Origin: an uncultured Jannaschia sp.
Lineage (GTDB): Bacteria > Pseudomonadota > Alphaproteobacteria > Rhodobacterales > Rhodobacteraceae
Direction: 5' to 3'
Assembly: GCF_947494025.1 (NCBI RefSeq)
Contig: NZ_CANLTQ010000007.1
Location: 1-64,000, forward strand
Length of the DNA stretch: 64,000 bases
Made by a program: the position numbers and the translations under genes. Each line of letters starts with the position of its first letter. The stretch's first letter is position 1. The notes under the pieces were generated by a model. That model did not search any database and was not told where the DNA came from. It saw only the letters and a list, made by a program, of their open reading frames with translations. Positions 45,539-54,125 of the stretch are shown here, in pieces.

Positions 45539-46117
45539 CGCCTCCGCTGCACGGCGCGGGAAGGGGCGGGTTCGGCGGCGGGCACGGACGGGCCTTTCCT
45601 GTCCGCCGGTCGGCATGACGCCGCGCCGGACGTCCGGCCCCGGCCGGTCCCGACGCGTGGAAACCGCCTTCCCCCGCGGAGCACCGGTGAGGGCCGGTGT
45701 CCGGGTAGGGAAGGGGTGGGGGTTGTGAGAGTGTCCCGCCGCCTGACCCCGAGGGAGAAAGGTCGGCAGCGGGAGCACTGCACGGAGCAAACCTTGGCGC
45801 ACGGGCCTAAGTCTACGTCGCCCAATTTGAGCCCCAATGGTTAAGAAGTTCCTAACAGGAGTATCATGGATTAGTTTATTCGCGGTAAACGCGGAAAACG
45901 CGGGACAATTCAGCGAACGCTGCTCCGCCGTTAACCTCTCGTTGGCCTTCGCGATGGGCGAATCGGTCCGATTCGCGCCGGGCGTGGAGCCGAAACAGGT
46001 GTCGAGGGTGGCAACGAAAGCCTCCGGGGGTGCGAGCCCCGCGCCGGACAGCCGGGGCCTCACGGTCTTTCGCCATGCCGCCGGGCATATTAGGTGAAAC
46101 GGGAAAAGGGGGCCTGA
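45539..46117 (+). other. Gene-free 579-bp stretch with a locally lower-GC patch
   Basis: No convincing gene lies between the NuoEF-like gene and ftsY. The first half is GC-rich and featureless; from about 45,780 to 45,960 the sequence is visibly richer in A and T and contains the palindrome at 45840-45856 and a short repeat of AAACGCGG (45887 region). An 86-codon frame from 45837 has no ribosome site and no recognisable product. The patch is the likely ftsY promoter region, perhaps left by a rearrangement. Confidence 0.6.
45840..45856. promoter_or_regulatory. 17-bp near-perfect palindrome GTTAnGAAnTTCnTAAC
   Basis: GTTAAGAAGTTCCTAAC is symmetrical about its central G except for one pair. It also contains TTAA-N7-CTAA, one base from the CtrA consensus TTAA-N7-TTAA. 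It lies about 260 bp upstream of ftsY in the lower-GC patch, and is a candidate operator or CtrA-type site. Confidence 0.4.
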
Positions 46118-47284
46118 ATGTCGTTCTTCAAGAAGCTCAAGGATCGTCTCACCCGGTCATCGTCCAAGCTGGAAGAGGGCCTGGACGCGATCGTGGAGGA
46201 GGGTGCCGAAACGGAGGCGCCCGATCCCGAGGCCGCGTCCGGGCCCGAAGCCGCTGCGCGGGAACCCGAGCCGCAGGCCGCGCCGCGTCCGGTGCCCGTC
46301 GCTCCGGCGCTCGACATCGCGCCGCTGCCGAGCCCCGGCGCCCCGGTCCCGCCCGCGACATCCGAGCCCGAGGCCGAGCCGGCCCCCGGCGCTCCGGCGA
46401 AGCGCGGCCTCCTCGACCGTCTCATGGGCCGGACCGCGCCCGTCGCGCCGCGCCGCGTGCTCGATGACGAGATGCTCGAACAGCTCGAGGAGCTTCTGAT
46501 CGCCGCCGACATGGGCGTGGACACGGCCCTGCGGGTGACCGCGAACCTTGCCGAGGGGCGGATGGGCCGACGGGTCTCCACCGAGGAGATCAAGCGCCTG
46601 CTGGCCACGGAGATCGCCCGCGTGATGGAGCCGGTCGCCACCCCGATGCCGCTTTTTCCGAAGCGGCCGCAGGTGGTGCTCGTCGTGGGCGTCAACGGCT
46701 CCGGCAAGACCACGACGATCGGCAAGCTCGCCTCGCAGTTCCGCGCCGCCGGAAAGTCCGTCGTGATCGCCGCGGGCGACACGTTCCGCGCCGCCGCCGT
46801 GGAGCAGCTGCAGGTCTGGGGCGACCGCGCCGGCGTGCCGGTGATGACCGCGCCCGAGGGCTCGGACCCGGCGTCGCTCGCCTTCGACGCGATGGGCCGC
46901 GCCGAGGCGGACGGGGCGGACCTCCTGCTTATCGACACGGCGGGACGGCTGCAGAACCGCGCCGACCTGATGGAGGAACTTTCCAAGATCGTGCGCGTGA
47001 TCCGCAAGAAGGACGAGAGCGCCCCGCACAATACGCTTCTGGTGCTCGACGCGACGACGGGGCAGAACGCGCTCAATCAGGTCGAGGTGTTCCGGAAGCT
47101 CGCGCAGGTTTCGGGGCTCGTGATGACGAAGCTCGACGGGACCGCCAAGGGCGGCGTTCTGGTCGCGCTCGCCGACCGGTTCGGTCTGCCGATCCACGCG
47201 ATTGGCGTGGGCGAGCAGATCGACGACCTCGACGCCTTCGACCCCGAGGAGTTCGCGGCCGCGCTGGTCGGCCTCGACGCCTGA
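46118..47284 (+). CDS. ftsY: Signal recognition particle receptor FtsY
   Basis: A 388-residue SRP GTPase that docks ribosome-nascent-chain complexes to the membrane with Ffh. An acidic, Ala/Pro-rich A region (about 1-90) precedes the N domain and the G domain: GVNGSGKTTTIGKLA (G1), DTFRAAAVEQL, DTAGRLQNRADLMEEL, TKLDGTAKGGVLVALADRFGLPIHAIGVGE. ATG at 46118 (MSFFKKLKDRL). In relatives ftsY usually follows a tRNA-modifying MiaB-like gene; here a NuoEF-like gene takes that place. Confidence 0.97.
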   Translation: MSFFKKLKDRLTRSSSKLEEGLDAIVEEGAETEAPDPEAASGPEAAAREPEPQAAPRPVPVAPALDIAPLPSPGAPVPPATSEPEAEPAPGAPAKRGLLDRLMGRTAPVAPRRVLDDEMLEQLEELLIAADMGVDTALRVTANLAEGRMGRRVSTEEIKRLLATEIARVMEPVATPMPLFPKRPQVVLVVGVNGSGKTTTIGKLASQFRAAGKSVVIAAGDTFRAAAVEQLQVWGDRAGVPVMTAPEGSDPASLAFDAMGRAEADGADLLLIDTAGRLQNRADLMEELSKIVRVIRKKDESAPHNTLLVLDATTGQNALNQVEVFRKLAQVSGLVMTKLDGTAKGGVLVALADRFGLPIHAIGVGEQIDDLDAFDPEEFAAALVGLDA

Positions 47285-47355
47285 GTGGCGACGCAGGATC
47301 GCGATTCCGGCTTTCGCCCGCGATCCCGATAGGACAGGTTCCGCCCGGTCGGAGG

Positions 47356-47382
47356 GGCCGCCCGACGTGACGCCGGGCGGCC
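47356..47382. terminator. Hairpins between convergent ftsY and mgtC
   Basis: A 9-bp perfect stem GGCCGCCCG/CGGGCGGCC with a 9-nt loop. A second inverted repeat GGATCGCG/CGCGATCC (47296-47303 and 47319-47326) lies closer to the ftsY stop. Together they probably end both convergent transcripts; T-runs are absent, as is common in GC-rich genomes. Confidence 0.55.
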
Positions 47383-47400
47383 GATCGGATGCCCCCGACT

Positions 47401-47922
47401 TCAGGTCTCGCGATCCCGGTCCTCCTCCTCCTGACGGGAATGCTTCGGCGAAAAGCACCGCTCGACCCAACCCAGGAGGACGACCACGAAGATCACGATC
47501 CCGCTCGCCATGATCGCCAGAACGGCCTGTCCCGCGCCGCAGGCCATGCCGATCGCGCCGGCGAGCCAGAGCGACGCGCCCGTGGTGATGTTGCGGACAC
47601 GGCCGCGCGAGGTGAAGATGATCCCGGCCGCGAGGAACGCCACGCCGGCGGTCACCGCCTCGATCAGGCGCAGCGGATCGATCCTCAGCTCCGTCTCGCG
47701 GCCATAGTCGAGGCTCGAGAGCTCCTGCCCGATGATGATGAAGATGCAGGCCGCGACGCCGACGAGGATATGCGTGCGCAGCCCGGCGGGACGGCGCGTC
47801 ATCTCGCGCTCGAACCCGACCGCACCGCACAGGATCGCGGCGAGCAGAAGCCGGGCGGCCGAAACGCCGAAGGGCACGACGGTGAAGCCGCTGTTCAGGT
47901 CCGACAGGAATGTGTCCAGCAT
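47401..47922 (-). CDS. MgtC/SapB family membrane protein
   Basis: A 173-residue inner-membrane protein of the MgtC family, linked in other bacteria to low-magnesium growth or ATP synthase control. The signature is present: RLLLAAILCGAVGFEREMTRRPAGLRTHILVGVAACIF, then VTAGVAFLAAGIIFTSRGRVRNITTGASLWLAGAIGMACG. The C-terminal soluble domain of longer MgtC proteins is missing, leaving a charged tail (SRQEEEDRDRE), so this is the short SapB-like form. ATG at 47922. Confidence 0.9.
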   Translation of the reverse strand: MLDTFLSDLNSGFTVVPFGVSAARLLLAAILCGAVGFEREMTRRPAGLRTHILVGVAACIFIIIGQELSSLDYGRETELRIDPLRLIEAVTAGVAFLAAGIIFTSRGRVRNITTGASLWLAGAIGMACGAGQAVLAIMASGIVIFVVVLLGWVERCFSPKHSRQEEEDRDRET

Positions 47923-48035
47923 CGCGCGGCCCTCGTTCGACGGGAAACCTCCGGGTTTTAGCGGCCTGTCGGCCCCTTGCCCAGCCCGCCCGACAGGTAG
48001 AGAGGAGGCGCGACCGGCACGACACGGACAGGGTG

Positions 48036-48929
48036 ATGCGCGACTGGATCCATGCCATCGAGGGCACGCCGGCCGGCCACGACGCGGCGCTCCTCCTCGC
48101 GCTCGCGGCGGCGTTCCTTCATGCGCTCTTCGGTGCGCTGCAGAAGGGCGGGACCTACGATCCCTGGACCTCGCGCACGGTCATGGACGTCGCGATCTTC
48201 TGCATGGCGACCCCGGTCGCGCTGTTCGTCGTGCCCTGGCCACCGGCGGAGCTGTGGTGGGTGCTTGCCGGGATGATCGCGATCCAGACGACCTACAAGC
48301 TCCTGCAGGGCGCGACCTACGAGCGGGGGGCCTACACGGTCGTCTATCCGGTGGTGCGCGGGACCGGACCGCTCTTCACCGTGCTGGGAGCGGGCCTGAT
48401 CTTCGGCGAGCATTTCACCCCGGTCCAGTGGGGCGGCGTGGGCATCCTCCTCGTGGGCCTGTTCGGCCTGTCGGCCTACAACATGGCCAAGATCACGGTG
48501 AACCGCGCGACGCTGGTGCCCGCGCTCTGGCTCGCGGTCGTGACGGGGCTGATGGTGGCGGTCTACACGACGTGGAACGCCTTCGGCATTCGCGCGATGG
48601 CCGATCCGTTCACCTTTCTCGCGTGGTTCTTCATGCTGACCTCGTGGGACTTCCCCCTGATCGCGGCGGTGCGCGGCAAGTGGCGATGGCCGGAGCCGCC
48701 GCTCGTGCGGCTCGGGGCGGTGGGCGGCGTGGTCGCGCTCGGCTCCTTCGGGTCGATCATGCTGGCCACCCGGCTCGACAACGTGGGCGAAGCGGCAATC
48801 CTGCGCGAGACCTCCACCGTCTTCGCGGCGCTTCTGGGCTGGCTCCTCCTCGGTGAAGCCGTCGGTCCCCGCCGTCTGGTCCTCATCTGCCTCATCGCTC
48901 TCGGCGCCGTGGTGGTGGAGTTCGGGTGA
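48036..48929 (+). CDS. DMT-superfamily (EamA-type) permease
   Basis: A 297-residue protein with about ten membrane helices arranged as two repeats, typical of drug/metabolite exporters. Recognisable features are an N-terminal helix FLHALFGALQKGG, the first-repeat end YPVVRGTGPLFTVLGAGLIFGEHFTPVQWGGVGILLVGL, and the second-repeat equivalent ILRETSTVFAALLGWLLLGEAVGPRRLVLICLIALGAVVVEF. The substrate is unknown. The ATG at 48036 is directly preceded by an in-frame GTG. Its place between ftsY and yciB is common in Rhodobacteraceae. The next 244 bp hold no feature I can name. Confidence 0.9.
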   Translation: MRDWIHAIEGTPAGHDAALLLALAAAFLHALFGALQKGGTYDPWTSRTVMDVAIFCMATPVALFVVPWPPAELWWVLAGMIAIQTTYKLLQGATYERGAYTVVYPVVRGTGPLFTVLGAGLIFGEHFTPVQWGGVGILLVGLFGLSAYNMAKITVNRATLVPALWLAVVTGLMVAVYTTWNAFGIRAMADPFTFLAWFFMLTSWDFPLIAAVRGKWRWPEPPLVRLGAVGGVVALGSFGSIMLATRLDNVGEAAILRETSTVFAALLGWLLLGEAVGPRRLVLICLIALGAVVVEFG

Positions 48930-49173
48930 GGGCCGCCCGGAGATCGATCCGAGGGATCGGGTTCAGGTCCGTCCAACGCCGGCTTTTCCCCATGCCCGGT
49001 CCTCGCCGCCCGCGCCGAACGACGAGGCCGGCCGACCTCCCGACTGTCCCCGCAGATTTGCATCGGGTGCGCGACCCGCTGTCCCCGTCGCGTCCGCGTG
49101 ACGCCCGCGTTCGCGCAGGCTGGACCCCGCCCCGCGCATTCCCTATTCCCGCCGCACCCGACAGGAGATCCCC

Positions 49174-49782
49174 ATGTCCGACAGACCCGAACGCACCGTG
49201 CCCGGATGGGTCAAGACCGCGCTGGAGCTCGGCCCGGTCGTGCTGTTCTTTCTGGGATACCTTTACCTGAAGGACGAGACCTACGCGTTCGGCGGGACCG
49301 AATACGAGGGCTTCATCGTCATCACCGCGCTGTTCGTCCCGCTGGTGCTCGCCTCGACGGCGGCGCTCTGGTGGCTCACGGGCCGGCTGAGCCAGATGCA
49401 GCTCGTCACGGCGGTCCTCGTGACGGTGTTCGGCGGGCTGTCGGTCTGGCTCAACGACGAGCGGTTCTTCAAGATGAAGCCCACGCTGATCTACGCGCTC
49501 TTCGCGGCGGTGCTGTTCTTCGGCGTCTGGCGCGGGCGCAGCTATCTGGCGATGGTGCTGTCGGAGGCGCTGCCGCTCGACCATGCGGGTTGGATGATCC
49601 TGACGCGGCGGATGGCCTGGTTCTTCGTGGGCCTCGCCGTCGCCAACGAGGTGATCTGGCGCGGGATGTCGACGGAGACGTGGGTGAACTTCAAGACCTT
49701 CGGCCTGCCGCTGGCGATGTTCGCGTTCTTCTTCGCGCAGGCGCGGCTGATGAAGGCGCACGGGCTTGAAGACAAGGGCTGA
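49174..49782 (+). CDS. yciB: Inner membrane-spanning protein YciB (septation protein A family)
   Basis: A 202-residue protein with five to six membrane helices. LELGPVVLFFLGYLY at the start, GGLSVWLNDERFFKMKPTLIYALFAAVLF in the middle and LTRRMAWFFVGLAVANEVIWR are the family signature. YciB helps cell-envelope synthesis and division with other membrane proteins. ATG at 49174 follows AGGAGATCCCC. The gene ends convergently with rluB. Confidence 0.95.
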   Translation: MSDRPERTVPGWVKTALELGPVVLFFLGYLYLKDETYAFGGTEYEGFIVITALFVPLVLASTAALWWLTGRLSQMQLVTAVLVTVFGGLSVWLNDERFFKMKPTLIYALFAAVLFFGVWRGRSYLAMVLSEALPLDHAGWMILTRRMAWFFVGLAVANEVIWRGMSTETWVNFKTFGLPLAMFAFFFAQARLMKAHGLEDKG

Positions 49783-49814
49783 GACCGGATCCGCAGTCCC
49801 GCGCGGTTGGATCC

Positions 49815-49833
49815 GCCCGGCGGGACGCCGGGC
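49815..49833. terminator. Convergent terminator between yciB and the pseudouridine synthase gene
   Basis: A perfect 8-bp stem GCCCGGCG/CGCCGGGC with a GGA loop. A second inverted repeat GTCCCC/GGGGAC follows at 49845-49858. Both lie in the 121-bp convergent spacer. Confidence 0.6.
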
Positions 49834-49903
49834 AACCCCCGATCGTCCCCACGGGGACCGCCGCGGAGGGCCCGACCGGGGTTCGGACCCGGTGTCCGCG
49901 CGC

Positions 49904-51481
49904 TCAGGACTTCCCGTCGGGCTTGTTCGTCAGCGTCTTGCCGGAAGTCCGCTTCGGCTTCGCGACGCCACGGCCGCGCTGACCGCCCTTGCGGAGGCTG
50001 ATGGAGCTGTCGGCGCGCAGCCGCGCGGTCCGCTCCGCCTTGGTCTCCTTGGGGGCGTCGGTCGCGCCGGGGCGGCGGTCGGAGCGCGCCCCGGCGCCGG
50101 GCTTCGCGCCCTCCGCACCGCCGGGCTTGCCGTAGGGCTTTCCGCCGCCGGTCCGCGCGGCCCGGTCCGAGCGGGGTCCGCGCGGATCGTCGCCCTCGGT
50201 CCTGCGCGCGCCTGCGGGCTTGCTGTTGCGGGGCCGGTCCCCGCTCTCGCCTTTGCGGGGCCGGTCCCCGCTCTCGCCGTCGCGGGGCGGGCGGTCGCCG
50301 AAGGTCCGGCGGGGCTTGCCATCGTCCCGGTCGCGCCCACCGGTGCGGGGCCTGTCGGACTTGCCGGGATCGCTCCGCGAGCGGTCGGGCCCGGCCCCCT
50401 CGGCGCGGGGCTTGCCGCCGCGCGGTCCCGGTTTGCCGCGCGGCTTGTCGCCGTCCCGGCCGGGACGGTCGCCGCGCGGGCGGCTGCCTTCGCCGTCGTT
50501 GCGCGTGACCGGCGGCTTGCCGGTATGCGGTCGGTCGGGCCGGCCCGCGCGTTCGGCGCGTTTCTCCGCATCGGGTTCCGTGCCCTTGCGGTGGCCGCCC
50601 TTCGGCTTCGTCCCGCCCGGCTTGCCGCGTCCGTGATCGACCAGCCGGTCGCCCGCGCTGCGCGGCTTGCGCGGCTTTCCGCCCTTGTCGTCCTCCGCCA
50701 TGGATATTCCTTTCCGGCCATCGGCCAGTTCGCCTTCGAACGTGCCCCCGAGCTGCTCGCGCAGGATGCGGGGCTTTACTTCCTCGACCGCGCCCGGCTC
50801 CAGATTGCCCAACTGGAACGGTCCGTAGCTCACCCGGATCAGGCGGTTGACGTAAAGCCCCACGGCCGCCATTGCGCGCCGCACCTCGCGGTTGCGTCCC
50901 TCGCGCAGGGCGACGGTCAGCCAGGCATTCGCACCCTGCTGCCGGTCCAGCGCGACCTGCATCGGCGCGAAGAAGTCGCCCTCGACCTCGATGCCCGCGC
51001 GCAGCCGCTCCAGCGCGGCCTCCTCCGCCGTGCCGTTCACCCGCACGCGGTAGCGTCGGAGCCAGCCGGTCGCGGGCAGCTCCAGCTTCCGCTTCAGCGC
51101 CCCGTCGTTGGTCAGCAGCAGCAGCCCCTCGGAATTGAGGTCGAGCCGCCCGACCGAGAGCACCCGGCCAAGCTCGGCGGGCAGCGTCTCGAACACCGTC
51201 TCACGGCCCTTTTCGTCGCGCTCCGAGGTCACGAGGCCGGCGGGCTTGTGATAAAGCCAGAGCCGCGCGCCCTCGGCCTGCGGCAGCGGCGCGTCGTCCA
51301 CCGTCACGCGGTCGCCCGCGGTCACGTTGTGGGCGACGTTCGACACGGTGCGGCCGTTCACCTTCACGCGCAGTTCCTCGACCATGCGCTCGGCGTCGCG
51401 GCGGGAGGCGAGGCCCGCGCGGGCGATCACTTTGGCGATGCGGTCTCCGGGGCGGTCGGTCTGGTGCGGGTCATCGGTCAT
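49904..51481 (-). CDS. rluB: rRNA pseudouridine synthase (RluB/RsuA family) with long disordered tail
   Basis: A 525-residue protein. Residues 1-~245 form the enzyme: an S4 RNA-binding domain (RIAKVIARAGLASRRDAERMVEELRVKVNG) and a catalytic domain with the nucleophilic aspartate in GRLDLNSEGLLLLTNDG and the C-terminal REGRNREVRRAMAAVGLYVNRLIRV. It converts a specific uridine in 23S (or 16S) rRNA to pseudouridine. The remaining ~280 residues are Arg/Gly/Lys/Asp/Pro-rich, repetitive and disordered, and likely bind RNA. ATG at 51481. Which uridine is modified cannot be told. Confidence 0.9.
   Translation of the reverse strand: MTDDPHQTDRPGDRIAKVIARAGLASRRDAERMVEELRVKVNGRTVSNVAHNVTAGDRVTVDDAPLPQAEGARLWLYHKPAGLVTSERDEKGRETVFETLPAELGRVLSVGRLDLNSEGLLLLTNDGALKRKLELPATGWLRRYRVRVNGTAEEAALERLRAGIEVEGDFFAPMQVALDRQQGANAWLTVALREGRNREVRRAMAAVGLYVNRLIRVSYGPFQLGNLEPGAVEEVKPRILREQLGGTFEGELADGRKGISMAEDDKGGKPRKPRSAGDRLVDHGRGKPGGTKPKGGHRKGTEPDAEKRAERAGRPDRPHTGKPPVTRNDGEGSRPRGDRPGRDGDKPRGKPGPRGGKPRAEGAGPDRSRSDPGKSDRPRTGGRDRDDGKPRRTFGDRPPRDGESGDRPRKGESGDRPRNSKPAGARRTEGDDPRGPRSDRAARTGGGKPYGKPGGAEGAKPGAGARSDRRPGATDAPKETKAERTARLRADSSISLRKGGQRGRGVAKPKRTSGKTLTNKPDGKS
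50228..50278. repeat. Tandem 27-bp repeat inside the pseudouridine synthase tail
   Basis: A 24-bp unit beginning GCGGGGCCGGTCCCCG occurs twice (50228-50251 and 50255-50278), a 27-bp period encoding GESGDRPRK/N. A third, diverged unit follows. Repeat slippage probably changes the length of the basic tail between strains. Confidence 0.7.
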
Positions 51482-51558
51482 GATTCGGGACGTAGCGCGC
51501 GGGGCGGGCCGGGGGAAGCGGCTTGCGCGGTCGGTCCGGGACCGGCAGGAGCGGGCCC

Positions 51559-52002
51559 ATGTTCCGGTCCTTCATGCCCCAGGCGCTCGAGGAGGCCCGC
51601 GCCGCCGCGCGGCGGGGCGAGGTGCCGGTCGGTGCGGTCGTCACGCGCGGGGCGGCGGTGCTGGCGCGCGCGGGCAACCGGACGCGGGAGTTGGCCGACC
51701 CGACGGCCCATGCGGAGATGCTGGCGATCCGCGCCGCCTGCGCCGCGCTCGGGCAGGAGCGGCTCGCGGACTGCGCGATCTGGGTGACGCTGGAGCCCTG
51801 CGCGATGTGCGCGCAGGCCATCGCCCATGCCCGGCTCGCGCGGCTGCATTTCGGCGCGGCGGACCCAAAATCGGGCGGCGTGCTGCACGGGGCGCGCGTC
51901 TTCGCGCATCCGCAGACCCATCACGTTCCGGAGGTGCAGGACGGGCTCGTGGCCGAGGAATGTGCGGCGCTGCTCCGCGATTTTTTCCTCAGCCGCCGCT
52001 GA
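51559..52002 (+). CDS. tadA: tRNA adenosine(34) deaminase
   Basis: A 147-residue zinc deaminase that converts A34 to inosine in tRNA-Arg(ACG). The zinc/catalytic motifs are HAEML (DPTAHAEMLAIRAAC) and PCAMC (TLEPCAMCAQAI). KSGGVLHGARVF is a TadA-type loop. ATG at 51559 follows AGGAGC. It is divergent from the pseudouridine synthase gene, and its last 14 bases overlap the convergent P1 peptidase gene. Confidence 0.95.
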   Translation: MFRSFMPQALEEARAAARRGEVPVGAVVTRGAAVLARAGNRTRELADPTAHAEMLAIRAACAALGQERLADCAIWVTLEPCAMCAQAIAHARLARLHFGAADPKSGGVLHGARVFAHPQTHHVPEVQDGLVAEECAALLRDFFLSRR

Positions 52003-52969
52003 ACCGCGTGCGCCAGGCGGGGAGGGATCCGTCGCCGGCGAGATACACCCCCCGCGCGATGGCGCGGGCGAGGCAGGCGGCGGCGGCGTGTCCGAGCCGC
52101 AGCGCGTCCCAGACCGGATCGGCGAGGGGTCGCGCCCCGGTCGCGGCGGCGAAGACGAGGTCGCCGTCCATCGGCGTGTGACTCGGCACGATGGCGCGGG
52201 CCATGCCGTCATGCGCGGCCACCGCCATTCGCGTCGCCTGCGCCTGCGTGAGCGCGGCGTCGGTGGCGACGATGGCGATGGTGGTGGACTGGCCCGGCGC
52301 CCGGTCTCCGTAGGGCTCCCACCCGGGGTCGAGCGCGGCGGGACCGCGCCCGCCGAACTCGTCCGCCATTTCCCAAGGGCTCGCATGGAACCGGCCCGCG
52401 TCGTCGCAGACCCGCCCGAGCGCGTTCACCGCGACCAGCGCGCCGACTGTCACGCCGCTGTCCAGCACGCACGAGGCCGAGCCGAGCCCGCCGGCGAGGT
52501 CCATCGTGGTCGCACCGTATCCCGCACCGGCCGTGCCGAGCGCGAAGTCCTCGCCCGCCGCCTCCAGCGCCGCGCGGCCGAGCGCGCCGTAGGGATTCGC
52601 GGTCCAGCCCTTGTCGCCGCCGTTCAGCAGGTCGAACAGGATCGCCCCCGGCACGATCGGTACGCGCTGGTCGCCCACGGCGAAGCCGCGCCCCATGCCG
52701 CGCAACCCGTCCGCCACGCCCGAAGCCGCGTCGAGCCCGAAGGCCGAGCCGCCCGAAAGCACCAGCGCGTCGACCTCCTGCACCAGCTTGTCGGGGGCGA
52801 GCAGATCCGTTTCCCGCGTTCCGGGCGCGCCGCCCATGACGTGCACCGCGGCGGTGAACGGACGCGCGCCCAGAAGGACCGTCGCGCCCGAGCGCAGCCT
52901 TTCGTCCGCGGCGTTCCCCACGCGCAGGCCCGCCACGTCGGTGATGAGGTTGCGCGGCCCCGGTCTCAC
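51989..52969 (-). CDS. P1-family aminopeptidase (DmpA/beta-aminopeptidase-like)
   Basis: A 326-residue N-terminal-nucleophile hydrolase. The family self-cleaves before a Ser/Thr, which then acts as nucleophile; here that residue is expected in QSTTIAIVATDAALT. Other signatures are NLITDVAGLRVGNA at the start, HVMGGAPGTRETDLL and LSGGSAFGLDAASGV. Known members release N-terminal D-, L- or beta-amino acids from peptides and amides. GTG at 52969. It is the last gene of the second ABC operon, 10 bp after the unknown 107-residue protein, so it may process the imported peptide. Confidence 0.9.
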   Translation of the reverse strand: MRPGPRNLITDVAGLRVGNAADERLRSGATVLLGARPFTAAVHVMGGAPGTRETDLLAPDKLVQEVDALVLSGGSAFGLDAASGVADGLRGMGRGFAVGDQRVPIVPGAILFDLLNGGDKGWTANPYGALGRAALEAAGEDFALGTAGAGYGATTMDLAGGLGSASCVLDSGVTVGALVAVNALGRVCDDAGRFHASPWEMADEFGGRGPAALDPGWEPYGDRAPGQSTTIAIVATDAALTQAQATRMAVAAHDGMARAIVPSHTPMDGDLVFAAATGARPLADPVWDALRLGHAAAACLARAIARGVYLAGDGSLPAWRTRFSGG

Positions 52970-52979
52970 GACGCCCCCC

Positions 52980-53303
52980 TCACGACAGGGCCGCCCGCGT
53001 GACGTGACCCGGATGCCGCCCGAGATCGCGCAGCATCGGCGTTTCGGAAAATGTGCCGGTGACGAAGGCGCCGGGCAGGACGAGGATCAGCGCCTCCCCG
53101 TCGGCGGCCCGGACCAGTTCGCCCACGAGGGCGTCGTCGAAATAGGCGCGCAGCCGCTTGTGGAGCGGCCCGGCGATCACCTCCACGTGGTCGAGATCGG
53201 GCGAAAGCCCCTCCGCCTCCGCCACGTCCAGAAGATGCGCGAAGGCCAGCTGCTGCGAGGCGAAGGCCCCGGCGAGGACGTGGATATCGACCGCGATCCG
53301 CAT
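52980..53303 (-). CDS. Uncharacterised 107-residue protein
   Basis: A small soluble protein starting MRIAVDIHVLAGAFASQQLAF. It has an even mix of helix and strand and no cysteine, metal or nucleotide motif. It starts 3 bp after the SDR stop and precedes the P1 peptidase by 10 bp, so it is certainly co-transcribed. I do not recognise the family. Confidence 0.7.
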   Translation of the reverse strand: MRIAVDIHVLAGAFASQQLAFAHLLDVAEAEGLSPDLDHVEVIAGPLHKRLRAYFDDALVGELVRAADGEALILVLPGAFVTGTFSETPMLRDLGRHPGHVTRAALS

Positions 53304-53306
53304 GGC

Positions 53307-54047
53307 TCAGATGCAGCGCCCGCCATCCACCTCCAGCGCGACGCCGGTCACCATCGACGCCTCGTCGGAGCACAGGAAACAGGCCGCGTTGCCCAGATCC
53401 TGCGGGGTGGAGAAGCGGCCGAGCGGAATGGTCGACAGGAACTTCGCGCGCATCTCCGGCGTGTCCTCGCCCATGAAGCTTGCCAGAAGCGGCGTTTCCC
53501 CCGCGACGGGGTTCAGCGCGTTGACGCGCACACCTTCGGGGGCGAGCTCCACCGCCATCGCCTTGGTCGCCGTGATCATCCAGCCCTTGGACGCGTTGTA
53601 CCAGTTGAGCCGGGGCCGGGGGGAGACGCCCGCCGTGGAGGCGACGTTCAGGATCGCCCCCGCGCGCGCGGCCTTCATCACCGGCACGACATGGCGGGCG
53701 GAAAGGTAGACCGATTTCGCGTTGACGCGCAGGACGCGGTCGAACTCCTCCTCGGTGACGTCCTCCATCGGCTTCGGCATATGGGTGATGCCCGCGTTGT
53801 TCACGAGGATGTCGATGCGGCCCCATTCGTCCATCGCGCGCGCGGTCAGCGCCGCCCAGTCGGCATCCGCCGAGACGTCGATCCGGTGGGCCATGCCCAG
53901 CACCGCCTGCGCGACCTCCTCGGCGCCGTCGGCGTTCAGGTCGGCCACCATCACCCGCGCGCCCTCCGCGGCGAACTTCTCGGCGATGCCGCGGCCGAAG
54001 CCGGAGGCCGCCCCCGTCACGATCGCCGTCTTGCCTTCGAGCCTCAT
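53307..54047 (-). CDS. Short-chain dehydrogenase/reductase (SDR)
   Basis: A 246-residue NAD(P)-dependent oxidoreductase of the classical SDR type. It has TGAASGFGRGIAE (cofactor loop), an acidic DLN after the second strand (favouring NAD), NNAG, the catalytic Ser in NVASTAG and Tyr-x3-Lys in WYNASKG, and the C-terminal VTGVALEVDGGRCI. The product is probably an alcohol/ketone interconversion step in the pathway served by the ABC operon. ATG at 54047. Confidence 0.92.
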   Translation of the reverse strand: MRLEGKTAIVTGAASGFGRGIAEKFAAEGARVMVADLNADGAEEVAQAVLGMAHRIDVSADADWAALTARAMDEWGRIDILVNNAGITHMPKPMEDVTEEEFDRVLRVNAKSVYLSARHVVPVMKAARAGAILNVASTAGVSPRPRLNWYNASKGWMITATKAMAVELAPEGVRVNALNPVAGETPLLASFMGEDTPEMRAKFLSTIPLGRFSTPQDLGNAACFLCSDEASMVTGVALEVDGGRCI

Positions 54048-54125
54048 GGAACTCTCCCTTTTCTTCCCCGTGAACCGCTAGCCTGTCCTGCGCGCGGCCC
54101 CAAGAGCCTACGGAAACAAGCAGCG

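Noticed and set aside
45837-46097. An 86-codon reading frame (MVKKFLTGV...) upstream of ftsY
   Set aside because: No ribosome site, no recognisable product, composition drifts along its length, and it overlaps the palindrome and the likely ftsY promoter region.
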